64,000 nucleotides of DNA, taken from positions 372,001-436,000 of the forward strand of contig JAYKXP010000015.1 of the NCBI GenBank assembly GCA_037176845.1, written 5' to 3'. Positions 48,375 to 60,150 of the stretch are shown one piece after another. Under the pieces are notes generated by a model that did not search any database, was not told the DNA's origin, and saw only the letters and a program-made list of their open reading frames with translations. Position 1 is the first letter of the stretch. Every line of letters starts with the position of its first letter. Source of the stretch: Paramarasmius palmivorus. Lineage: Eukaryota; Basidiomycota; Agaricomycetes; Agaricales; Marasmiaceae. Both the position numbers and the translations under genes were made by a program.

Positions 48375-50641
48375 ATGCCCACTATGCCCCCAGATGTCGA
48401 AGGAAAGAAGAAAAAACGCGTTCTCGTGATTGGAGCAGGAGCAGCTGGGATGGCTTGTGCAGACACACTGGCTCAACATCCCGACCGGTTTGATGTGACT
48501 CTGGTCGAGGCTCAGAGTTACTGTGGAGGTCAAATGTTCTCGATCCCGATAGACAAAGATAAGCATGGTGCAGGATGGTTGAATCAAGGTGTGCAGGGGT
48601 GAGTGATAATTTTCGGTATGAAATTTTTAGGCTTTTTCCCGCTGACGTATTCCACAGAGGGTCGAATATCTATCATCACACGTTCCATATGTTTGGGAAA
48701 CTTGATCATCATCCTCAGCCGTGAGTTCGCTCATTGTAGCCGTCCTAAAAATTCGGAGCTGATCATCATGCTAGGGTTGACCTGCAGGTATCATTTGGCA
48801 AAGGCGACACGGTTTGTCCAGTTCTTCCTTTGCTAAAATCCGCCAACTCAACTTTTTCGACTCGTTCAGTTCTGGACCAATGTCTACCCGACCAAGCTCG
48901 TCGAACGTCATGCCAAAGAAATCAAACGCTTCGCTTGGGCTATCAAGGTCATGAGGTGGTTCGAAGTCTTCTTCGCCATTATCCCAATCAAAGTCAGTTT
49001 GAAGATGTTCCTCTTCTCTGATGAGTAGGTTATTCATATTTCCTCGGATGAAGAGGTTCGCTAACCCTTGGGCATGTCAGATTTATCAATTGCATGATAT
49101 ATCCCAGGTATGTCGAGTTTGTCTTGCACTGCGTCGGGTGTATTTATCTGCCTTTTCTAGCTTGGCTCTATTCCTCGGTAGGTTGTCAACAATCTATCAC
49201 AGCTCGTCGCTCACGATTCCTCGTCAGGAACTGGTAATGCGACACCGAACCTCCCAACGGTGATGATGGAGCGTCTGTACACTTCGCCAACGTATGGAAT
49301 GTGTAGGTTGACTCCACGCGTAATTTTCAAATAACATCCACTGACAGAATCGATAGGGTACCCTATTGATCCCAAGATGCTCACCTCGAACCTTCCTCCG
49401 ATGGTTGTTTTTCCGGAAGCTTCTCGCGTCTACGCTGACTGGAAAGGTGCACTCGAGAAGAAGGGTGTGGAAGTTCGCCTCTCGACGGAAGTAACTGCAG
49501 TGTTATCTCGTTCTCGGAAAGGTGTACGAGTAGCTCTACGAGCACACGAAGGTCCGAAGCAGTTCACGACTGCTGACCAGAAATTTGGTTCATCCTCGGA
49601 TCGTGAACATAGCACAGAGGTCGTGGAAGAGTACGATGAGGTCGTATTTTGCGTCCTGGCTGATACCGCCAAACGTATTCTGGGGAAACAAGCAAGATGG
49701 ATTGAGAATAAGGTTTTGGGGGCTGCGAAATGGAGTGATGATGTTACTGTCACGCACAATGTGAGCCCCGATGCTCCCGACGGGGTGGCTTCTACTGACC
49801 TAACTGATGGCAGGATGTGGCATACATGAAGAAGTGGTACGAGGTTGAATACAGTGATCGGGAAGCTGTTGCCAATCTTGGTGGGCGGGACGAAAGCAGT
49901 CGGTTAGCGGACGCGAAGAAGATTTTCAAACCGTAAGTGGTCATATTGTCCGCAAGGTTTTGATCGACGCTTTGGGCTTATTGATTGCGGTTTCCCCAGA
50001 ATGTATTATATCAAACAGACGCCAGCAGACGCCCGGAAGTTGGAAATGAGTTTCGACTGTTCGGCGTTCCAGTATCAGTTGGACAAAGTGAATAGATTTT
50101 ATCCCCCTTCTCTTTGTGGCGTCGCTTTCTTACATACACTCGCGCAGAATTCTCCGCTGGATGCGCATGTCTTCCAGGTAAGTTTAAGGGCTCGTTCATG
50201 TCTCCGTCTGCTGACATTGACAAACATCTAAAAGACCATATTCTTGAATAAGAAACACGAGGACACTTGGTCGAAGAATGAAATTGCTCCTGACAAGATC
50301 AGTGCGTAGTTTTCTAGAACACTTTCTATAACTGATTGACGAATTTTTTAGTTGCCGAAAACTGGTGGCACCAGCTCTGCCACTCGTACACGCATTATCT
50401 GTTCGTAGTGCCATTGATGTTCCTCCTTAATGGACATCGCCGCACAACCTTCGCGGGATCATGGACTCTCGTCAACGCGCATGAGCTCGCCGTGATATCG
50501 GGCGTGGCAGCTGCCTATTCGCTTGGTGCGGTGTATCCACAGGAATTGGAGGAGGACGGGTTCGCCAGGTTGTGCTTTAGGCTGTATTTGTTATTGGTGC
50601 ACTGGAAATGGTTCAAGAGGGGAGATAATAAGCGGAAGTAG
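48375..50641 (+). CDS. FAD-dependent amine-oxidase-fold protein with membrane-associated C terminus
   Basis: At least eleven exons, from ATG at 48375 (48375-48598, 48658-48720, ... to 50641). The N terminus has the dinucleotide-binding motif VLVIGAGAAGMACADTL followed by VTLVEA, as in flavin amine oxidases and desaturase-like enzymes. Later parts include VFPEASRVYADWKGALEKKGVEVRLSTEV and a C-terminal region (AENWWHQLCHSYTHYLF, TFAGSWTLVNAHELAVISG) with hydrophobic stretches. Two very small exons occur (27 nt at 49081-49107 and 17 nt at 49161-49177). The family is common in basidiomycetes, but its substrate is unknown. The catalytic half is intact in the spliced model. Confidence 0.75.
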
Positions 50642-52426
50642 CACAGGTCCGTATTTGTTCGTTGTATCGGCAGTATCGGTTGAATTGTACAATACTTAGA
50701 ATGACAGTTAGACGTTCGGCGGTGATCGCAAAGCTTTTGAAAGTTTTCGACTAATGTCGCCTAGACTATGCCAATCGCTGTGTTTGCTTAGACCTGTCTA
50801 TAATGTTCGTTTCCCATACGCCTGGGCCGGCTATTTAGCTACGAGAGAGGTCCATTGTACCGTCTACTGCCGGTTCAAACGTTCTCTGCATTTATCCTGT
50901 CAGTATTTTGACACATTCAGTTAAAAGCTTGTAACGCTACTCATACTCCCTCGACCCTTAGTGCACATCCATCATCCCCACACATTGATGTGAACAAGCT
51001 TCAAGAGGAAGGAACCGTCTTGGCCCAATGAGGATTGTGGATACCCGACATAGCCGTTGCTACTCGTTGTCCTTGCCGCTGCGACGCTTCTATTGGGTGC
51101 TTATCCAGGTTGCTGTACGGTGTGGTAAGTACGATCATTGATCCTAGTTGCCATTTTATAACGTTGGATTTACGAGGGATCAGAACCCCGACGGAGTTGT
51201 ACCCGTTGGATCGGAAGTATTTGAGCGGTACTACAAAACTCGAGTCGAGTATCCTAGGTTTATGGACTTTGGCTAGGGTGAGTCTAGATGACTATAGGCT
51301 CTATGACGACTTCATTTCCACAGTGATATTAACAAATAGGAAGGAAACAGTGATGAGAGCTGATACAAGTCGGTTGTATTAACATTATCACCTTCAGGGC
51401 AGATATTCCCGCTAGACCCCGCCGTGATGGCGCTGGTAAGTATCTGAACCCGTGCTGATATGTAGTGTTAACTCCTGAAGCTCATTGAGGGTGGCTTACT
51501 GCCGGGGTGCGTGGAAACACGTTGAGAGATCAACAATCAGGTCACCAAGTGATCCCAGGTGGAGAAGAGTGTCGCGGGAGGCAGACTTTTTTCGTCGTTC
51601 CCGCTCTATGGTTGTTGTATGTAAGTATGCTTATCTCGAATATAGGGCGGACAAAGCTGCTCAGTGCATTGCCAGACTATGATGTATTAGCCTAAGTCGG
51701 TGCCCCTTCCGTTTAATCTTCGGTATTTATCCGCAAATCGCGTATCTTAGACCCTTCGCGCTGGGATCAAGAATGCGCAATTCTAACTTTCTGTCGTGCC
51801 AATTTGTTCAAATACTTACATTACTTTAGTAGGCCCCCCTTTACTCTGCGTCGATCCTTCTACATCCATACAGTACACGTTCATGCGACCCGTCAAGACC
51901 GTTCGGGGTTTCTACGGACCCTGGATGATCTCGGATTGTCGGGTTCGAATTTTGAATACCTGTAAATGAACACTTTTCAGAATATGCGTCCAATTTCAAC
52001 GAAACAATCGTACTGGCGGGGATGATGTGGTCATGGGCGCCGGGAACCATGGATCAAAGTACAAAACGGGTACACATTTCTCGTATCAGCTGGTAGCAGA
52101 AAAGCTCGAATTGCCATTACTAGCAGTGCTTCCCTACATGTCGAGAGATCAACGCAGTGATACCTCCGCATTCGCAAGTGTGCAGGTTCATCACTGGTGC
52201 TGTGATTGGAGCGATTGACAGAACAAGGCACAAAAGACACACTTATCTTTCATCTTGGCCATGTTCCGCAATAACCGGTGCTTTTGATGTACATAGAAAT
52301 TGTTTTGATTTCGGGAATGAGGAGTTATGCGAACATATAAAGCTCGAAGGTGTGATAAATTTATTCACTACCCCGTCGACTTTGTGTCCTGCTTCACTTC
52401 TCGTTTCTTGATACTCATCCCTAGCA
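50642..52426. other. 1.8-kb stretch without a recognised gene
   Basis: Plus frames at 51035-51382 and 51485-51682 are open, but no domain is recognisable and they do not splice convincingly. The right end is the promoter of the C2H2 gene. Confidence 0.45.
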
Positions 52427-53269
52427 ATGTCAAACCACTACTCACATCAACGACAAGGAGGAACATGGCAATCAAAGACGGAACAGACTAGTCTGCCCGG
52501 TATCAACGAAATGTTTCCAGGTAAGGACTGACCTTAGTTGCACATTGCGCGAGTTTGAGCTGATAGACGATTGACAGAACATTTTATGCATTACTCTCCC
52601 AATACTCGATACGCATTGGCGGTGAGGATGATTGAGCTCCCATCGACTAGAATCTATTCTCACTCCAATATTTCATCATACAGAAGCAAAGCCATTCAGA
52701 TCCATCGCAGATGGTACCCCACAACTCCACCTCATCACCTGCTCATACCAACAACCACTATGTGGCGTCTCCCGCATTAGCATCACCTACTATGCGCCCA
52801 CCATCTTCGCAGAGCACTCGAACGCCCGTTCCCGCAGATAAAATAGACTCGGAGACGTCGGATTCACCAGGCACTGTGCGCTCGTCGACGAAGGACGTAT
52901 CAGACAAGAAGCATGCCTGCCCCGTTTGTTCAAAACGATTCAGTAGACCTAGCAGTCTGCGGATACATGTCAATACCCACACAGGGGAAACACGTAAGGT
53001 TCGATCAATACGCTCGTCCTTCCCGCTCTAATCTTTCGGTCCTAGCATTTAGGTGCCCATACCCAGGATGTGGAAGGGAGTTCAACGTGAATTCGAATAT
53101 GCGTCGGCACTATCGAAACCACGGTGTACCCGGAGGTATACCCAGTGCTTCAGAGGAAGAAGAAGATGGTTATCCTTCAACTCCAGGGTCACAGTCTTCC
53201 CAGAAACAACATCAGTGGATACAAATGGAGCCGACGAGACAGGTCAATAGTTACCCTATGTCCATGTAG
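52427..53269 (+). CDS. C2H2 zinc finger transcription factor
   Basis: Four exons (52427-52520, 52578-52621, 52684-52993, 53046-53269) give 223 residues. Two C2H2 fingers are adjacent: CPVCSKRFSRPSSLRIHVNTH, and CPYPGCGREFNVNSNMRRH with its H...H end, joined by a TGETPF linker that is completed only by splicing (ACAC|CATTT). The N-terminal ~110 residues are Ser/Pro/His-rich. The start MSNHYSHQRQGG needs two short introns upstream of the larger exon. This layout resembles small C2H2 regulators of mushrooms, one of which controls fruiting in Schizophyllum; orthology is not shown. Nuclear DNA-binding protein. Confidence 0.8.
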
Positions 53270-53970
53270 ACTTGTATATGCTTGGTGCGAGCGCCAATGT
53301 CGGGATAATCACCGTGTACTGTACCATTTTAGATAATAGACGATTAATCATTCCTTTCTTGGATACTTGGCTTCCTTCTGGGGAAGCCGTAGACGGAACG
53401 CTCTAGGCACTACTACTTGATTGTCCGACAGGCGCATAGGAGGGTCGGTGCCGCCCTAGTCCGAGTCGCTCGAGTTTCTCGATGCGGGTAGGTCTTTATC
53501 ACTAAGTTTTGATCAACTGTCAATACTGTATGAATGGAATGTGAATGCCACGAGCTTAGCACGAGCACGAACCTGAAAATGAACGATTGGGTTTTAGTAA
53601 ACTTCAACGCTGCCTGTCATGTTTTTGCGTAAGACCTGTGGTAGTGGCTCCTACCTTCCATTTTGGGATTCCTGCGAGGGTAGGTATCTGTTTGATCCTT
53701 GGGCGATAGTAGAGAATATCAGAGAAAACATAGGATAAAGGAATTTCCAAGGTTATCCAGAACGCAACGAAACTTTTGAAGGTAAAGGCAGAGCGCAGGC
53801 GGATGATCTACGGACCGACTCGGCAATTGCCGAAAGGCGTCAGTCAACAGAGCCAAAGTGGGGATGAGGAAAACTTTTTCTCAGCAGTTTTCTTTTTTCC
53901 TTTCATTATCTGCGTGAGAGCCCTCGCTCAACTTCCCTTCTCACCGCTCGACGCGTAGAATCTCTTCAAA
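53270..53970. other. Intergenic, promoter of NAP1
   Basis: About 700 bp. Nothing beyond a CT-rich leader just before the NAP1 start. Confidence 0.5.
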
Positions 53971-55438
53971 ATGTCTTCCAACGTTCCCATTACGCCGTCT
54001 GGCAACCTCACTGCGCCGACACCACAGAACACCCCTCTCCAAAACGCCCCAATCGCAGCAGGTCTTTCTAGACCCACAGTTCCAGATATCACAGAAGACA
54101 ATGAAGAAGAAGCAGCCGACCAGGAGCTCAGCAAGGAGCAGGCCGCGATGTTAGGATTGGTACAGGGTCGTCTGGCCAATTTAATCGGCAGGAGCTCAGG
54201 CTACATCGAAAGCCTGCCCAATGAAGTCAAACGCAGCATTGAGGCACTCAAGGGTGTACAATCAAAGCAAAATGAACTCTATAACCAATACAAGCGCGAA
54301 TGCCTTGATTTGGAGCAAAAGGTACGAGATCGATGCTCATCTTCGCGCCCGAGTTTCTCATCGTGATCTTTGTGGACAGTACCTTGAGCTCGCAAGGCCA
54401 TTGTACGAGCGCAGACATGCGATTATCACCGGCGCTGCCGATCCCACACCAGAGGAGATCGAAGAAGGAGAGAAGCAATCGCTTAAGGACGACGAGGAAT
54501 ACACACCTCTACCCAAAGACATTTCGGGACCATCGGAAATCCCAGAGTTCTGGTTAACAGCACTCCGCAATCACGTTGGCATCTCTGACCTCATCACTGA
54601 TCGCGATGCTGGCGCCTTGAAGCACCTGGTTGACGTCCGTCTTTCATATCTCGACAAGGGCAAGCCAGGTTTCAAGATCGATTTTCACTTTACTCCCAAC
54701 GAGTACTTTGAAAACGAAGTTCTCTCAAAAACTTATGTGTTCCAAGACGAGCTTGGATACACCGGCGACTTTGTCTATGAACGTGCTATTGGCACTGAGA
54801 TCAAGTGGAAGGAGGACAAGGACCTTACTAAGGAGTTTGAGATCAAGAAACAACGCAACAAGAGTATGTTCCCTTCCCTTCCACTATTTTACGTATGCTG
54901 ATTGGTATCTCAGACACGAACCGAACTCGGCTAGTGCGCAAGGCACGACCGACCGAATCCTTCTTCAACTTCTTCACCCCACCCGTTCCTCCTGCTGAGG
55001 ATGCTCTTGAGAAGGGTGAAATCGACGAAGATGAGATTGAAGAGATTGAGGAGAAACTCGAACTTGATTATCAGATCGGAGAGGACCTACGCGAAAAGGT
55101 GTGTCCTTTGTCTTGCATTTGAAATTTACTATTGACTCATGTCATCCCCTAGATCATTCCACGGGCCGTCGACTACTTCACTGGCAAAGCCCTCGAATAC
55201 GAAGTCATGGACGAAGACGATGATGATGACTTTGAGGATCTCGATGATGACGACGACGATGAAGGTCAATTTGATGATGATGTGCGTGGCTCCGCCGTTT
55301 ACTCATACTGTTCCTGACTTTCTATCTCAGGACTCTGACGAGGAACCCGTTCCAAGACGTCGTGGACCTCCCAAGGGCCGTGGCGGCGCACCTGCGGGAA
55401 GTGGAAACGTAAACCCGGAAGAATGCAAGCAACAGTGA
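53971..55438 (+). CDS. NAP1: Nucleosome assembly protein 1
   Basis: Five exons (53971-54321, 54380-54863, 54914-55098, 55153-55281, 55331-55438) give 418 residues. The NAP domain runs from about residue 70: the long dimerisation helix (VKRSIEALKGVQ...YLELARPLYERRHAII), then EIPEFWLTALRNH, the hallmark FHFTPNEYFEN and TKTY-like LSKTYVF, and SFFNFFTPP. The end of the domain, [22 protein letters not shown], is followed by a very acidic tail and a short Arg/Gly-rich end. Known role: H2A-H2B chaperone shuttling between cytosol and nucleus and acting with B-type cyclins. All introns sit inside conserved parts, and splicing restores the family sequence. Confidence 0.95.
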
Positions 55439-56016
55439 TTGCAGATATCATGTCCCGACCTTCATGCACGGTTACTAATCCTACGGGCGTTGTTACGTCC
55501 CACGTGGTACCTCGCCGTTTTATAGATGCTTCATTCTCATCACCACTTCATTGGCTCCTGCCTGTTATCCTGTTGTTTCAACTCCCATCATGTGTCATCT
55601 CTCCGAGCCTATTACATGAAAACTTCCTCTAATACCTCCATCCTCTCACCCATCGGGCTTCTGTCTTGACTAAAAGTGCTTATATACGTACTTGTAGGGT
55701 TTATTGCTTGTTATACAAGAACATCCCTCTCGCCTTCCCTACCCACAATCTTCTCATTCTTGGATTACAGAATCGACGTCCCTCCCTTTCCTTGGGTCTT
55801 GGAAGGTGGACTGGTTGTCTATACTTGTACCGTCGTTCCTGTATTTACTGTACCTGGTCTCCGTGTTTGTTTCTCCCATCATATGGTAATTGGAATCCCG
55901 TCGAATAATACACATGCTTCAGTATTCAATTGCTGGGGCCCTGGGCCACCTCTTATCAACCCGACCGAAAATACATACTATAAGTTTACACAAGGGCATG
56001 TAATACCGCCGTTTCC
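55439..56016. other. Intergenic between convergent genes
   Basis: 3' flanks of NAP1 (+) and the dioxygenase gene (-). Frames here (55676-56044 +) have no recognisable domain. Confidence 0.5.
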
Positions 56017-57519
56017 TCATGCAGGGATTGGCACCTCTGCTTGAGGTGTCAACCTAACCGCGTGCCTCCTAATAACTTTATCGAAATCAACGGTGGCAGA
56101 GTGGGCGGTCAGTCGATTATCCTATAGAATCGGAGTTTAGGGAAGGTTGGATAGGAGTGATGAACATAGAAACTCACCCAGACGACAACAGTCCCAGGAG
56201 TATATGTACCACGAATATGATAATCCGCGCCCTTGGATATGTGGTCGAACAGGAACTTCAAGAGATACTCTGATTCCTCCACTTTGTAACCAACGATGCG
56301 TCTGGTGAAGCCTTGGTTAACGTAAAGAGCCTTTTCACCAGTGACAGGGTGCTGTCGGACTAATGGGTGCTGGAAATAACGATAGTGTCAGCTGCGTGGG
56401 GCCATGAGAGAACGAAAGAACACGTACCTCCGTTTCAACCGGTTCTCTACGTACAGGACCATCACGCTGACGAGAGAAGTCGGCTTGAGCGACAGCAGAG
56501 TGAACGGCACGGAGGCCTTCCAAACGTTTCTTAAACTCGGGTGATAGCCGGTTGTAAGCTTCGACTTGGGAAAGGAAGAGCGTGTCTCCCCCGGTGTCGG
56601 GCTATTTTTAATGTTAAATAAATAGAATACAGAATGGAATGGCGCTTGTATTGACCTGGTCGAGAATGAAGAAGAATGTTGTGCCAGGAGGCTGTTTTTC
56701 GTACGACTGTAGAGCAAATTTCAGAAGTAAGAACTGAAGACGGGAGTATAGGTCACTTTACTTACAACGTCAGAATGCCAGCTTACGCCATTTGCGCGGT
56801 CACCTCCTCGGTATTCCCTGAAACGGTCGTGGTCTTCATCACGGTAGACTGAAGAATATCAGCTTCTAGCTTACAGTAACTTAAAGCGAATACTCTTACC
56901 TACGTGGAATTCGGGGTATCCCTTCACATTCCCCGAGGTCGGGTGCCTTTGGATAGGACCGAAATGTCTAACAGAAGAGAACGAGTTAGATAGCATGCTA
57001 GGATGTATACATTAGCTACTCACTTGGCTATTTCAATCTGCTTCTCAGGTCCGATATCCTTGAAGTTCTGGTCGCGGAACAGGAGAACTTTCCTTTCGGC
57101 GGCGTACAAGGCAAGTTCGTCCAACCCCTCTTTAGTTAGTTCGGATATCTGGACTCCCTTGATTTCAGTCCCCAGATAAGGGCTGAGGTGGTGGACTGTG
57201 GTATTGGCATTAAGGAGGTTGGGTTTTGCAGGATCTGCACGAGCGCCGGGGTCGCTATGTTCTACGACAGTCTTTGTGAGTAGGCGCCGTTCACGAGTCA
57301 AGATGAAGCACTAGTACTCACCGAATAGCTCAGTAGGTGGGAATTTTTCGTTCACGTCAAAGTACGGATAGTAGAACGGGTATGTAGGTTCTTTCTGTAG
57401 GAGAGTGAGTTGACCGAAATGACCGAATGGTGTCAACGAACCTTGCCCTGTTTCAATGCAGTTGCATTGGGAATTGCCTGTTCAGCAACGGGAACAATGT
57501 CAGATACAGAAGGTGCCAT
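56017..57519 (-). CDS. TauD/TfdA-type Fe(II)/2-oxoglutarate dioxygenase
   Basis: At least eight exons on the minus strand from ATG at 57519 to TGA at 56017 give about 350 residues. The iron-binding HxD motif is in NGVSWHSDV, and the distal His and 2-oxoglutarate Arg lie in DNRLTAHSATVDF and RRHAVRLTP. Conserved stretches HLSPYLGTEIKGVQ and VLLFRDQ place it in the taurine dioxygenase/alkylsulfatase group (fungal relatives include sulfonate dioxygenases). Soluble enzyme that releases sulfite or sulfate from sulfonates or sulfate esters, giving a sulfur source; the exact substrate is not visible. No N-terminal targeting signal is seen. Confidence 0.85.
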
Positions 57520-57901
57520 AGTGGTGATTGAATGAAGATAGTTCCCTAGGATCCTTATATCAGTGCGGGAGGTGTATATTTCAGCAAGTTTTCAGCAAGA
57601 AGACACAATCAAGGTGCAATATGGCAAATCCTGGCATCTTATCGGCAGGTGTCTTGTGATCGATACTTGCGAGTTCGAATTGCGGGATAGAGAGAGGAAT
57701 GGTGTGAAGAATTCGTAGTTGTGAGGAATTTAATCAAACCTATGACCGCTTTGCCGAGATGCGGCTCTGACACTAGACTCGTTCCAACAACCCATGGATC
57801 CCAAAACTGAAAGTTGGCGCCCCCAAAATCTCCGGTTTATATTGCACAATATGTGATCGTAACACCTTTTTAGGCCCATAGCGCAATCAGGTTCCTATAC
57901 T
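57520..57901. other. Intergenic, promoter of the dioxygenase gene
   Basis: About 380 bp; nothing specific recognised. Confidence 0.5.
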
Positions 57902-59081
57902 TCATTCTAGTTTGCCTGCCACCTCCACCTCGGCGCCTGCTGAAATCCAAGGCGCCACAACCCCCGCTGACGCAATCACTGTACCAATTGGCGCGATGAT
58001 ATTGGGTTCATTGAGACACGTCCAGATAACGAATGATAGGGAGGTCCATATCACGTCCCAACCGATAGAGGCTTGTGCAGGATGGGAATGGAGAACAGCC
58101 AAAACAGACTGCACGAATGGCACGAAATTTTCCCATATCGAACCTGCCTCTGAGACGGAACGGATCCCCGCTAAGGAGGTCTTGATGCGTAGCACGAAGC
58201 TAACAACATACAAGATAATGTACAGGGTACTGTAGGGCATTGAAAGCTGTCCAGCGTAGTGGCCGTGACGTTCGGTGAAAAACAAGGGAATAATGAGGAG
58301 AACGTGCATGATCAGCAAGTTGGGTAGGAATGACTTTGCGTCAGTGTATGGGGAGTTCGCCACCGTGATCATGGAGAGTAAGACGCTAACCCACAAGACT
58401 GGGGGTGCATCGTGAGCGCGTTTAGTAGGCCCGAACTGCCATCCAGCGAGCAGTAGCGCCAGATAGAACAAGTTCGAAGAGACGGTGATTGCGACTGATT
58501 GTCCGAGAACCATATATGCCCATAGATGCCTAATTTTGTATCGCTGCCCTGGTAAATGATAGAGGTTAGGCATACAGCGAAGCTATAAAAAGGCAACGCG
58601 TACCTTGCTCAAACAGGAAGACCGTCCATGCCCCTGCTGTGTATACACAAATTTGCTCACTCCACCACCAATTCGGTTTTCCGGTAGATGCCGCCCACCA
58701 AGCTTCTTCGAATAGGTACGTGTTTTGGAGCCAGGCCGTCATCCGTTTCAAGAGTGTGCCCGGAAGGATAACTGATTTTGCCTCGTATTCACTGAAACTA
58801 GCCTGAAAAAGAGTCAGTCTCTTCTTTGCCTAAGAAGAGAGAACCGGTCAACTTACCGCGATATATTTGAGCATGTAATACCATGTGTGTATAAAGGAGC
58901 CAATTGTCAACAGTAAGAAGAGGTAGCATGCCGGGCTTCTGTTCAACTTCGACCAAGGTAGACTCGTCAAGATGACAGCAAAGAGAGAGATTATGATAAG
59001 AAAGTATGAGGCGAAGGTACCAAACGCAACGAGCTCGGACGCGTCGAGGTTGATGTTGAGGACATGAAGAGCGTCGCTCAT
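57902..59081 (-). CDS. Multi-spanning membrane protein of unknown function
   Basis: Three exons (58857-59081, 58604-58802, 57902-58548) give about 356 residues. Eight or more hydrophobic segments can be seen, with few loops. Charged loops include TLLKRMTAWLQNTYLFEEAWW, which contains two aromatic clusters, and GQRYKIRHLW. No transporter or enzyme motif is recognised; the segment resembles fungal uncharacterised integral membrane proteins. The start is the ATG at 59081 (MSDALHVLNINLD), chosen because upstream codons lack the conserved hydrophobic start. Which membrane it sits in is unknown. Confidence 0.65.
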
Positions 59082-60150
59082 GACAGTGCCGGTGAGTAAC
59101 GAGCTCAAAGGGTTTTGCCACGTGTGACAAAATTTCCTCCTACCCAGAATCCACTGCCAGCAAAGCCAAGAAATGGTACTCACTCATATCTGGTTTATAT
59201 ATCCAAATCGGTTCGGACTGGTATTCTCTTCTTGTCTGAGTAAGCGTAGAATTTCTCTGCCCTCGAGCCGATTATGGCTTGCCTCTGGCGTAAAACGATA
59301 GTCGGTCCTGGACTCCAGGAATTCCAAGTAACTTTGTAGTATGTTCTCTTTCTCTTCTAGGTTTTGCGGCTGTTTATCTTTCAGACTTTGGTCTGGATTT
59401 AGGCTGGACCCACAAGTCGATGATCACTATGCACACTGCCATCAGGAATCGTTTCAACATCGCGAAGATGAGCGTTCATCAACCACGGTGACCCTTCCTG
59501 TCCGAGTCCTCGTGCGCCGCCCGGTGCTCTCGGTAGAGTTCCCCTGGATAAAGTTTCATTGCGGTGGCAAAAGCTGTAGAGGGCAGAATGTCGCTTTGCT
59601 TCATAGCTACGTTCCAACAGATTCAAGACGAAGGTGGAAAGTCACAGTGACACTCGCAGTCTTTGCAAACATGGTTCCTCAATTCTTCATTGAATTCTTC
59701 GCGCATTTCAACACTATTGCCTTCAGCATATCCCTCAAATGTCGAACCAGTCAAGCGTCGGTGCGCTTTTTCTTTGATACGCCATCAAGTTCTTAGCGCT
59801 GAATATGATGGTTGGAAAGGTTTTGAACTGCCACACTACGTAGCGGCAAATGGACCCATTCACCAAAACCAGTTGAATTTCATCCATCACTGATCTGCAA
59901 CACCGTCCTGTCCTGATGCGTCTTTGCCGACGACATCGCCAAGAAACTGTTGGTATAAGTAAACCATGGATTGCCAGCGCTGCGAAACTCAGTTTCGCCC
60001 CCGTGGGTTGACGTCCACTCCTCCTTTTTCTTTTCGTTTTCTTTTCGTCTTCGCTTTTGCGCTCGGTCGCAATTCGTTTTCTAGTCTTTCGTTCATTCCT
60101 ACGTAATTCGTTCAACTTCCTTCCAGTCTTGTGGATCAAGAACTACAACA
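59082..60150. other. Unresolved region with minus-strand coding-like segment
   Basis: Contains the promoter of the membrane-protein gene. On the minus strand around 59630-59760 a frame reads MREEFNEELRNHVCKDCECHC, a compact CxxCxCxC cluster, but upstream codons in the same frame contain stops and no convincing splicing was found. The right end is the CT-rich leader of the next gene. Confidence 0.3.
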
